Source of the DNA: Candidatus Collierbacteria bacterium
Lineage (GTDB): Bacteria; Patescibacteriota; Microgenomatia; UBA1400; MFAQ01
Length of the DNA stretch: 14,993 nt
Direction: 5' to 3'
NCBI GenBank assembly: GCA_903873735.1
Contig: CAIQPO010000039.1
Location: forward strand, 1 to 14,993
The notes under the pieces were generated by a model. It searched no databases. It saw nothing but the letters and a program-made list of their open reading frames with translations, and was not told where the DNA came from. Below, in pieces: positions 6,737-12,385 of this stretch; the stretch's first letter is position 1, and each line of letters begins with the position of its first letter. A program made the translations under genes and the position numbers.

Positions 6737-6827
6737 AACAAGACTCGAAGTCTTCAGTCTCGCCTGCTGGCTCGCTTCAGACCGCGACTCGCTGCCGTCG
6801 CAGCTCCGTCAGGTTCGAGCCCTTGTT
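6737..6827. repeat. GC-rich palindromic cassette between the two tRNA-Lys 3'-end copies
   Basis: The arms 6737-6749 and 6814-6827 are inverted repeats: AACAAG pairs with CTTGTT and CTCGAA with TTCGAG, with a 1 x 2 internal loop. Within are smaller stems: AAGACT/AGTCTT (6740-6754), GCC/GGC near 6762-6771 and GCGAC/GTCGC (6784-6801), plus repeated CTCGC words. The composition is much richer in G+C than the flanks. It could be a folded RNA or a small palindromic mobile sequence. I do not recognise it. Confidence 0.6.
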
Positions 6828-6840
6828 TATATCTCATAAC

Positions 6841-6887
6841 CAAAAAAATCTCCCACAAGGGAAGATTTTTTGATTATGTGGGTCAGC
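6841..6887 (-). repeat. Repeat copy 2: genuine tRNA-Lys 3' end plus terminator
   Basis: This is the copy that belongs to the intact tRNA-Lys gene. It differs from 6687-6733 at two positions only, both in the terminator hairpin. Confidence 0.85.
6842..6873 (-). terminator. Intrinsic terminator of tRNA-Lys
   Basis: On the minus strand, A-run, ATCTTCCC, a short loop, GGGAGAT (one bulged base) and seven T, about 6 nt beyond the tRNA 3' end. The flanking A and T runs also make it usable on the plus strand. Confidence 0.75.
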
Positions 6888-6952
6888 CGGGACTCGAACC
6901 CGGGACACCCTGCTTAAAAGGCAGGTGCTCTAACCGACTGAGCTACTGACCC
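6879..6952 (-). tRNA. tRNA-Lys (anticodon TTT)
   Basis: Full cloverleaf on the minus strand. The acceptor GGGTCAG pairs with CTGACCC and discriminator A is at 6879. The D-arm is GCTC..GAGC. The anticodon stem CCTGC/GCAGG encloses CTTTTAA, giving anticodon TTT. The T-arm is CCGGG-TTCGAGT-CCCGG. CCA is not encoded. Its 3' end and terminator are duplicated at 6687-6733. Confidence 0.97.
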
Positions 6953-6982
6953 TAAACCATGCATAAAAACTGCACCTCATAT

Positions 6983-7012
6983 TTTATCACTCATAAGAAT
7001 AAAACAAAACAA
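6983..7012 (-). promoter_or_regulatory. Possible promoter of tRNA-Lys
   Basis: TTGTTT (7012-7007), 17 bp, TGATAA (6989-6984); shifting by one gives GATAAA with 18 bp. It would start transcription some 25 nt before the tRNA. Weak match. Confidence 0.35.
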
Positions 7013-7043
7013 TTCCATCATAAAATGATAAAACTAATATCAT

Positions 7044-7514
7044 ATGAAAGTAATCTCAATTGATCCAGGCACAGGTAGACTAGGCTGGGCTATTCTTGAA
7101 AAAAAAGAGGGTAAGGAGAGTCTCATTGAGTGTGGCTGCTTAGAGACAAAAGCTCACACCTCACTTGAAATTCGCCTTGAGCTCATTTACGAACACATCA
7201 CGGCCAAAATTCTCGAGCACAAACCAGACCAATTTACCTGCGAGTCTCTTTTTTTTGCCACCAACGCGAAAACTGCTTTTGATGTTGGAGCTGCGAGAGG
7301 AGTAATTTTACTTGCCGCCCAAAAAGCCCATCTTCCCATCTCTCAATACACACCTCTTCAGGTTAAATCATCCCTTACTGGCTATGGTCAGGCTGATAAA
7401 AAACAAATTCAGTTTATGGTCACCAAAATCCTACATTTAAAAGAGACGCCGAAGCCAGATGACGCAGCAGATGCAGTTGCCATTGGTCTTACGCATTTAT
7501 TCCGCTCAGGGTAA
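7044..7514 (+). CDS. ruvC: Holliday junction resolvase RuvC
   Basis: The endonuclease that cuts Holliday junctions symmetrically during recombination, working with RuvAB. The 156-residue length is normal to slightly short. The four acidic ligands of the RNase H-like fold are all visible: Asp7 in SIDPGT, Glu67 in CESLFF, and Asp140 and Asp143 in DDAADA. GYGQADKKQIQ matches the conserved DNA-contact segment. ATG 7044 begins MKVISIDPG, the usual N-terminus. No Shine-Dalgarno precedes it; TAATAT lies only 3 nt upstream, closer than in the other probably leaderless genes here. The gene is separated from ruvAB by one opposite-strand gene, and divergent from tRNA-Lys. Confidence 0.95.
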   Translation: MKVISIDPGTGRLGWAILEKKEGKESLIECGCLETKAHTSLEIRLELIYEHITAKILEHKPDQFTCESLFFATNAKTAFDVGAARGVILLAAQKAHLPISQYTPLQVKSSLTGYGQADKKQIQFMVTKILHLKETPKPDDAADAVAIGLTHLFRSG

Positions 7515-7541
7515 AAAAAACTCCCTCCATAAAGGAGGGAG
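7513..7541 (-). terminator. Intrinsic terminator of the 134-aa membrane gene
   Basis: On the minus strand, CTCCCTCC (7541-7534), a 5-nt loop and GGAGGGAG (7528-7521) form a perfect 8-bp stem followed by eight T. It starts 9 nt after the stop codon at 7551 and reaches the 3' end of ruvC on the other strand. Confidence 0.88.
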
Positions 7542-7550
7542 AATGAAAAA

Positions 7551-7955
7551 CTATTCCGATTTGCTGGAGCTGCTGGAAGAAGATGCGCCTGCGCTCGGGG
7601 TGCCGGTGAGAAGAACCATAACACCGCCGATGATCAGTGCCTGCCACCAGAGCGGGCCAAAGATCCAGGGAACATCAAACCAGCCGGTCAGGGTGCAGAC
7701 CAAAAAGAGAGCAAAATACTTAAACACCCAGTTGATCACGGCCCACGCCAGGCCTGCAGTAAGGAAAGCCGCCGGAGCGAGGAAAAGTTTCACAACCAGT
7801 CTGATTCCGTACAAAAGCGCCTCGACAAAGCCGACCAGGATGATGATCACCAGCGAGGCGACCCACAAATTCATGTCGGTATTGCGGATGATCCATTCAT
7901 TGTTGATTGCCCAACCAGTTGCAAGAACGAAGAGAATGTAGCCTAAGCAGCCCAT
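7551..7955 (-). CDS. Small polytopic membrane protein with Ser-rich tail, strongly expressed, unknown
   Basis: 134 residues. Hydrophobic stretches lie at about 3-17, 30-50, 56-86 (long enough for one or two helices) and 102-118, so four to five TM segments are likely. The C-terminus is a polar SAGASSSSSSSKSE tail. Trp is frequent (GWFDVPW, PLWWQ). I know no family for it. Codons are more G/C-ended than in ruvC and ruvA. The expression signals are the best in the window: a consensus promoter at 8026-7998, GGAGG 5 nt before ATG 7955, and a strong terminator. This suggests an abundant envelope protein. It lies on the opposite strand between ruvC and ruvA and is unlikely to be functionally linked to them. 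Confidence 0.8.
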   Translation of the reverse strand: MGCLGYILFVLATGWAINNEWIIRNTDMNLWVASLVIIILVGFVEALLYGIRLVVKLFLAPAAFLTAGLAWAVINWVFKYFALFLVCTLTGWFDVPWIFGPLWWQALIIGGVMVLLTGTPSAGASSSSSSSKSE

Positions 7956-7997
7956 AGTGACCTCCAGAGAATTTGAATGTTCGAATGTGACTCTGTC

Positions 7998-8026
7998 ATT
8001 ATATCCTATATATATGTTTTTGTCAA
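7998..8026 (-). promoter_or_regulatory. Perfect consensus sigma70 promoter
   Basis: TTGACA (8026-8021), exactly 17 bp, TATAAT (8003-7998) on the minus strand. It drives the 134-aa membrane gene with a leader of about 35 nt. CAGAG at 7995-7991, at the predicted mRNA start, can pair with CTCTG at 7969-7965, directly next to the Shine-Dalgarno. Confidence 0.88.
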
Positions 8027-8027
8027 T

Positions 8028-8057
8028 CCCAAAACAAAACCCAAAACATACCCAAAA
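8028..8057. repeat. Three phased CCCAAAA repeats upstream of the strong promoter
   Basis: CCCAAAA at 8028, 8040 and 8051, spaced 12 and 11 bp, starts 2 bp beyond the -35 box of the minus-strand promoter and ends before the -10 box of ruvA. A-tracts near the helical repeat could bend DNA, act as an UP-like element or bind a regulator. Confidence 0.5.
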
Positions 8058-8063
8058 TCATGC

Positions 8064-8069
8064 TAGAAT
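8064..8069 (+). promoter_or_regulatory. -10 box of ruvAB, probably leaderless
   Basis: TAGAAT ends 6 nt before ATG 8076. No Shine-Dalgarno and no good -35 is present. Confidence 0.45.
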
Positions 8070-8075
8070 GGCTTC

Positions 8076-8636
8076 ATGATAGGTTATTTAGAAGGTCAGG
8101 TTAAGTATGCACAAACGGGTAAAATTATCCTTTTTGCCAATGGCATAGGTTTTACGGTAAATGTTCCTAGTAACTTATCACCTCAATCAGGTCAAAAAAT
8201 AGAGCTATATGTCCACACTCATATTAGAGAGGATAATCTCTCTCTGTTTGGCTTTTCTACACCTGAAGATCTTACTCTTTTTGAAACTTTAATATCTGTT
8301 TCTGGAATCGGTCCCAAGATTGCCCTATCGATGTTTTCTGCTGCATCAGCTAGCACAATAGCGCAAGCAATATCCACCAGTAATCTAAATTTCTTCACTG
8401 CCATTCCCGGAGTGGGCAAAAAGACAGCTCAAAGAGTAATTCTCGATCTAAAATCCAAAATCTCAAAGGGTGATGTTAATCTGGAACTTCTCGATGGTAA
8501 TCCAGAGCTAGTTGACTCTCTAGTAGGTCTTGGTTTCCAAAAGGGGGAGATAGCCAGAATCGTTTCACAAGTAGACACCACACAAGATTTATCTTTACAA
8601 ATTAAATCTGCACTCAAGCTGATTGCCAAAAAATGA
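8076..8636 (+). CDS. ruvA: Holliday junction branch migration protein RuvA
   Basis: Binds the four-way junction as a tetramer and loads the RuvB motor. The 186-residue length is slightly shorter than the usual 190-205. The OB-fold domain spans about 1-62 (MIGYLEGQV, NGIGFTVNVP, FGFSTPEDLTLFETL). Helix-hairpin-helix motifs lie at 74-87 (SVSGIGPKIALSM) and 109-122 (AIPGVGKKTAQRV). The C-terminal domain III, which contacts RuvB, follows a short linker (145-186, VDSLVGLGFQKGEI). ATG 8076 gives the conserved MIGYL start. The stop codon overlaps the ruvB start (ATGA), so the two are translationally coupled. Confidence 0.97.
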   Translation: MIGYLEGQVKYAQTGKIILFANGIGFTVNVPSNLSPQSGQKIELYVHTHIREDNLSLFGFSTPEDLTLFETLISVSGIGPKIALSMFSAASASTIAQAISTSNLNFFTAIPGVGKKTAQRVILDLKSKISKGDVNLELLDGNPELVDSLVGLGFQKGEIARIVSQVDTTQDLSLQIKSALKLIAKK

Positions 8637-9592
8637 ATCCCGCCGAACACTCCACTATCCGGCCACAAACATGGGCAGATTTTGCCGGTCAGCCACAGGT
8701 GGTGAAATCCATCAAAATCGCCATTCAAGCAGCCAAATCTAGAAATGAACCCATGGAGCATACTCTTCTTTACGGTCCTCCAGGATTGGGAAAGACTACA
8801 CTAGCTCACATAATTGCCACTGAAATGGGGAAGGGTATTAAGATTACTTCAGGTCCTGCGCTTACAAGGGCAGGGGATCTTGCCTCAATTCTTACTGCCT
8901 TAGAGCCAGGAGATATCCTCTTTATAGATGAAATTCATCGCTTAAACAAAACAGTGGAAGAAGCACTCTATCCAGCCATGGAAGACTTTGCTATTGACCT
9001 TATCTTAGGCAAAGGCCCAGCAGCCAAAAACCTTCGCCTAGATCTCAATCCATTTACACTTATTGGCGCCACCACTCAAGCAGGAAGAATTAGTAGCCCT
9101 TTAAGAGACAGATTTGGAATCATCCATCGCCTTAGATTCTACTTACCAGAAGAGCTTCAGGGCATTATCCAAAACGCCGCCCAAAAACTAAAGTTTTCTC
9201 TTGATCAAGAGTCCTCTCTAGAAATTGCCAAAAGATCCAGAGGTACGGCGAGAATTGCTCTCAAGCTACTCCGAAGAGTGCGTGATTTTACTCTAGTAGA
9301 GCACAACTCCACGGTTTCACCCCAAGCCACCAGACAATCCCTAGAGTTTTATCAAGTAGATGAAGAGGGCTTAGACGAAACAGATCGCAAGCTCCTAAGG
9401 TCAATCATTGAGCAACACAATGGCGGTCCGGTGGGACTCGAAACCATCGCTGCGCTGATATCGGAATCGGTAGACACAGTTTCCGATCTTTACGAACCAT
9501 TTTTACTGCAATCAGGATTCCTCGCCAAGACAGCGAGGGGAAGAATCGCCACACTTAAAGCCTACAACCACCTGAAAGTGATGAAATCCTAA
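8633..9592 (+). CDS. ruvB: Holliday junction branch migration ATPase RuvB
   Basis: A hexameric AAA+ motor that drives branch migration with RuvA. The 319 residues include all landmarks: N-terminal RPQTWADFAGQ, Walker A GPPGLGKT (48-55), Walker B FIDEIH (97-102), sensor 1 IGATT (144-148) and SPLRDRFG (155-162) with the arginine finger. The C-terminal winged helix contains DLYEPFLLQSGFL and TARGR. It is a little shorter than typical (330-350), mainly at the N-terminus. ATG 8633 overlaps the ruvA stop by 4 nt. The gene ends 1 nt before the stop of a convergent gene, with no terminator between them. Confidence 0.97.
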   Translation: MNPAEHSTIRPQTWADFAGQPQVVKSIKIAIQAAKSRNEPMEHTLLYGPPGLGKTTLAHIIATEMGKGIKITSGPALTRAGDLASILTALEPGDILFIDEIHRLNKTVEEALYPAMEDFAIDLILGKGPAAKNLRLDLNPFTLIGATTQAGRISSPLRDRFGIIHRLRFYLPEELQGIIQNAAQKLKFSLDQESSLEIAKRSRGTARIALKLLRRVRDFTLVEHNSTVSPQATRQSLEFYQVDEEGLDETDRKLLRSIIEQHNGGPVGLETIAALISESVDTVSDLYEPFLLQSGFLAKTARGRIATLKAYNHLKVMKS

Positions 9593-9593
9593 A

Positions 9594-9821
9594 CTACTTC
9601 TTGCTCCTAAGACCCAGTAAAGAGATTGCCAAGACTGATAAGTACATCACCAAGCCATAAACACAGGCTGGAAGTCCCATTATCAAATTTGTACTGCTAC
9701 ATTTCACCAGACTAACTCCACACGCTCCAAAAACAAACTCTTGAAATGTTAGAACACCGGAAAAAATAACTCCAACTAAACTAATTACAGTAATCGAAAG
9801 AAGGGAATTTCTTCTATTCAT
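9594..9821 (-). CDS. Half-size VKOR-like membrane protein
   Basis: 75 residues from ATG 9821, with two hydrophobic helices (about 8-30 and 48-70). Between them lie Cys34 and Cys41, followed by GLPACVYGLVMYL. The order TM, Cys pair, then G-[IVL]-P...G...Y in the next TM matches the first half of bacterial vitamin K epoxide reductases, which oxidise DsbA-like partners outside the membrane. The second half with the catalytic CxxC is absent. It may be a shortened VKOR relative, a partner protein or a decayed copy. A TTG nine codons or fewer upstream (9839) is possible, but TATGAT ends 6 nt before ATG 9821, the spacing seen elsewhere in the window. Convergent with ruvB, divergent from the glycosidase gene. 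Confidence 0.6.
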   Translation of the reverse strand: MNRRNSLLSITVISLVGVIFSGVLTFQEFVFGACGVSLVKCSSTNLIMGLPACVYGLVMYLSVLAISLLGLRSKK

Positions 9822-9827
9822 AGATAA

Positions 9828-9858
9828 ATCATACTCCAAACTCTAATTACTTTATAAT
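9828..9858. promoter_or_regulatory. Back-to-back -10 boxes of a second divergent, probably leaderless pair
   Basis: Minus strand: TATGAT (9833-9828), 6 nt before ATG 9821. Plus strand: TATAAT (9853-9858), 6 nt before GTG 9865. As at 4038-4080, the intergenic region is exactly 43 bp. Confidence 0.5.
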
Positions 9859-9864
9859 AAATCC

Positions 9865-10992
9865 GTGTTTGTATTTACCTTTATCATCAATCTCTTTTTA
9901 TTCCTCACGATTTCAAGCTGGGCTAATGCAATCACAGACCCACTAGCCTTTCCGAACAACAAAATTGGTGTACACATCTTATTTCCCGACGAGCTAGATC
10001 AAGCCAGCAAACTAGTAAACAACGAAAATAAGGGTGAGTGGGGTTATGCGGTAATACCCATTCAAGCAAGCGACAGAAATCGTCAAAAATGGCAGAAATT
10101 TTTAGACGCTTGCAAAGAAAAGAAAATTATACCCATCATTAGAGTAGCCACAGTACCAGAAGGCTCAAACTGGGCTAAGCCAGACAGCTTTGATTTAATA
10201 GACTTCGCTAACTTCCTTGGTGATCTTCACTGGCCCATACAAAATAGATATGTAATTATCTTTAATGAGGTCAATAGATCTGATGAATATGGAGGGTTTG
10301 TCAGTCCCGAAAACTATGCTGATATCTTGGCCAATGCATCAGATATCTTTAAGGCTGTCTCAAGTGACTTTTTCATTCTTCCTGCAGGTCTCGATAATGC
10401 TGCCCCCAACGCTAAAGGTTACATGAATCACAGACGCTACATAGAAAAAATGTATCTTCACAGACCAGACATATTCGACAAAATTGATGGCTGGACATCC
10501 CACGCATATCCCAATCCAGATTTCTCATCCAGACCAGATAGTTGGGGTGTAAACAGAATTAATAGTTTTGTTTATGACCTCCGTCTAATACACCAATTTT
10601 CTACCAAAAAACTTCCTGTCTTTATCACCGAGACAGGCTGGTCCTCCAAAAAATTGTCAGAAACTCAAATAAATTTCTATTATCAGTACACTATAAAAAA
10701 AGTTTGGTCTGATGAAAGAATAGTCACCATCGCCCCGTTCCTGCTAAACGCTCAAGATGGTCCTTTTACTGTCTTCTCGCTTACCAAAAAGGATGGTCAG
10801 TTTTATGAATACGCCAAAACATTATCCCAAGAAGCCACAAAGGGGAGCCCAATTCTTCCATCTATTCTTGATGTTTCCACACCTCAATCCACACCGTCGT
10901 CTGCACATATACCTGCAGAAGATGGTCAAAGTAAAACCATAATTCAAAAACTAATCGACAATATCACCTCCTTTTTTGGAGTGTATAAATAA
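9865..10992 (+). CDS. Secreted glycoside hydrolase-like TIM-barrel protein
   Basis: 375 residues. The first 22 are hydrophobic and end in WANA, a signal peptidase I type site, but lack the usual Lys/Arg near the start. The body looks like a clan-A glycosidase (GH5/GH39-like): strand IIPIIRVAT, then FNEVN with the presumed acid/base Glu135, then HAYPNP near 213, then ITETGW with the presumed nucleophile Glu256. Both catalytic acids sit at the ends of strands as expected. Such enzymes cleave beta-linked glycans; the substrate cannot be read. A Pro/Ser/Thr-rich segment (345-365) ends with an amphipathic tail, possibly a surface anchor. GTG is the start: TATAAT lies 6 nt upstream and no Shine-Dalgarno is visible. 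The gene is 3 nt from holA. Confidence 0.75.
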   Translation: MFVFTFIINLFLFLTISSWANAITDPLAFPNNKIGVHILFPDELDQASKLVNNENKGEWGYAVIPIQASDRNRQKWQKFLDACKEKKIIPIIRVATVPEGSNWAKPDSFDLIDFANFLGDLHWPIQNRYVIIFNEVNRSDEYGGFVSPENYADILANASDIFKAVSSDFFILPAGLDNAAPNAKGYMNHRRYIEKMYLHRPDIFDKIDGWTSHAYPNPDFSSRPDSWGVNRINSFVYDLRLIHQFSTKKLPVFITETGWSSKKLSETQINFYYQYTIKKVWSDERIVTIAPFLLNAQDGPFTVFSLTKKDGQFYEYAKTLSQEATKGSPILPSILDVSTPQSTPSSAHIPAEDGQSKTIIQKLIDNITSFFGVYK

Positions 10993-10995
10993 ACT

Positions 10996-11685
10996 ATGCT
11001 TATTATTCACGGCGATAATCTACCCGCATCGCAAAAGGCACTTGAAACTGCAATCTCTGAAATAAAAAAAGGGGGGCATGAAATAAATCACATAGATGTA
11101 TCTGCTACAGACCCAACTAGTCTTCGTCAGCAACTAGATGCAACAAACCTTTTCGGCACCACCCCCACCCTCATAATTCAAAACTTATTTTCTGGTCCCA
11201 AATCAAAAGCTAAAGAATTATTTAAAAAAATTCTTTCTGATCACCAAGATCAGCCTCACATAATTTACGCAGACAAAAAAATAACTGATGCTAATTTAAA
11301 AATTTTTAATAAATCAAAAGTTGAGCACTTCAAACCTGGAAACGAGCTCTATCAATTTTTAGACCAGATAATCCCCGGTAACTCCACTAGAGCCATACAC
11401 ATGCTACCTATACTGGCCAAACAAGACATTCAAGGGGTTTATCTATTTACAGTATTGCACGAACATATCCGCTCTCTTATTATTGCTCATTCAACTCCAA
11501 GTCTGCTTCCTGCCAGAATTCCACCCTTTGCCAAACAAAAACTTACTCAACAATCCAAAAAGTTCTCCGAAAGTCAATTGCTCTCTATCCACAACAAAAT
11601 ATATCAGGCTGATAAGAGCATAAAAACCGGACTATCAACCCTTTCGTTTGATGATTTTATATACTCTATACTTTCAAATTTGTAA
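10996..11685 (+). CDS. holA: DNA polymerase III delta subunit (HolA), short form
   Basis: The clamp-loader delta subunit opens the beta sliding clamp. The 229 residues are well below the usual 320-340. The family pattern is visible: N-terminal MLIIHGDN, the LFGTTPTLIIQNL strand of the first domain, HIIYADKKI, then the C-terminal collar-type helices with HEHIRSLIIAHS, PPFAKQKLTQQSKKFS and IYQADKSIKTG. The middle domain appears reduced. Start ATG 10996 lies 3 nt after the glycosidase stop codon. TATAAA, which overlaps that stop, ends 6 nt before the ATG, so the gene may have its own leaderless promoter in addition to read-through. The assignment rests on motif order and would benefit from a profile comparison. 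Confidence 0.8.
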   Translation: MLIIHGDNLPASQKALETAISEIKKGGHEINHIDVSATDPTSLRQQLDATNLFGTTPTLIIQNLFSGPKSKAKELFKKILSDHQDQPHIIYADKKITDANLKIFNKSKVEHFKPGNELYQFLDQIIPGNSTRAIHMLPILAKQDIQGVYLFTVLHEHIRSLIIAHSTPSLLPARIPPFAKQKLTQQSKKFSESQLLSIHNKIYQADKSIKTGLSTLSFDDFIYSILSNL

Positions 11686-11703
11686 AAAATGCTAAACTAA
11701 AGT

Positions 11704-12216
11704 ATGAAGCTAAACCATCTAATCATCGCGTTATTACTTGCTTCAGCTCTCTTTGGTGGTTTTTTAATTTACCAGCTCTACTTCCCTTATAGAATATCCA
11801 CTCTATCCAGAGATTCTTCTGGATCAATTAGTCTAAACAATCGGCTTGGTTTTAATCAGTTTCTTCGGGATTACAAATTTTTTGAAAGATTTGATTTAGA
11901 AGATTTTTCTCTAAAAGATAAGCCACAAAAACCTCTAAAATCTATACAAATTATTTTAACCAAGGATTACCTATATCCAGTGAAAGGTTACCCTGATGAA
12001 GATCTTTCACACTCCATAATGTTAGAAGATAATCAAAATGGAAACTTGATAGTCTGGGTCCAATCAACAAACAAAGACGAGTTTGGTGGTAGTCAAGTTG
12101 AAACTTTATTAGCAAGGTCAATTTACAAGCACCGACCGGAAAACAAGGAAGAAATCAATTCAATACTTTCTCCATATATAAAAAACGGTCACTTTGTTAA
12201 GTTAAATAAAAAATAG
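11704..12216 (+). CDS. Single-TM extracytoplasmic protein, unknown
   Basis: 170 residues with one N-terminal hydrophobic helix (about 5-27) after a short MKLNH start, so either an anchored protein or one with an uncleaved signal. The remainder is a soluble domain of mixed helices and strands (IQIILTKDYLYPV, GNLIVWVQST) with no Cys and no motif I recognise. It begins 18 nt after holA. TAAACT lies 5 nt before ATG 11704, and no Shine-Dalgarno is present. It may be co-transcribed with holA, but nothing in the sequence connects it to replication. Confidence 0.65.
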   Translation: MKLNHLIIALLLASALFGGFLIYQLYFPYRISTLSRDSSGSISLNNRLGFNQFLRDYKFFERFDLEDFSLKDKPQKPLKSIQIILTKDYLYPVKGYPDEDLSHSIMLEDNQNGNLIVWVQSTNKDEFGGSQVETLLARSIYKHRPENKEEINSILSPYIKNGHFVKLNKK

Positions 12217-12246
12217 TTGACCGCTAAGTACTCTAAGTATTAAGAT
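12217..12246 (+). promoter_or_regulatory. Sigma70-type promoter before the structured leader
   Basis: TTGACC (12217-12222), 18 bp, TAAGAT (12241-12246); a 17-bp spacing gives TTAAGA. The predicted start is near 12253, the first base of a hairpin. Confidence 0.6.
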
Positions 12247-12252
12247 ATAGGA

Positions 12253-12385
12253 CATGGTAAATAAAGAAACCATGTTGGACAGGGAGAGGAGATATCCTCA
12301 ACCCAGCTTCGAGAGTTACACTCTAGCTCTCGCAGCCACTGCCGAGGCCGATTTGGCCTCTTTTTTGTATCAAGAGGGGGAAGAA
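12253..12385 (+). promoter_or_regulatory. Attenuator-like structured leader with intrinsic terminator
   Basis: Four stems in order: CATGGT/ACCATG (12253-12274), GAGGA/TCCTC with loop GATA (12286-12299), CGAGAG/CTCTCG (12310-12332), and GAGGCC/GGCCTC with a 5-nt loop and six T (12344-12366), a canonical terminator. CCTCTT (12357-12362) can instead pair with AAGAGG (12372-12377), excluding the terminator and covering the Shine-Dalgarno-like AGAGGGGG before ATG 12386. The segment is also open as the first 44 codons of the downstream gene, so regulation and coding may overlap. It matches no riboswitch class I know. Confidence 0.5.

Noticed and set aside
6737..6830. A second tRNA gene on the plus strand, suggested by GGTTCGAGCCC
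   Set aside because: The T-loop-like words are there, but no acceptor stem or anticodon arm can be folded around them.
6687..6887. CRISPR array
   Set aside because: Only two copies, the repeat is a tRNA 3' end plus terminator, and no cas genes are present.
7459..7941. Plus-strand 160-codon ORF
   Set aside because: Antisense to the 134-aa membrane gene and running through its terminator; no start signals.
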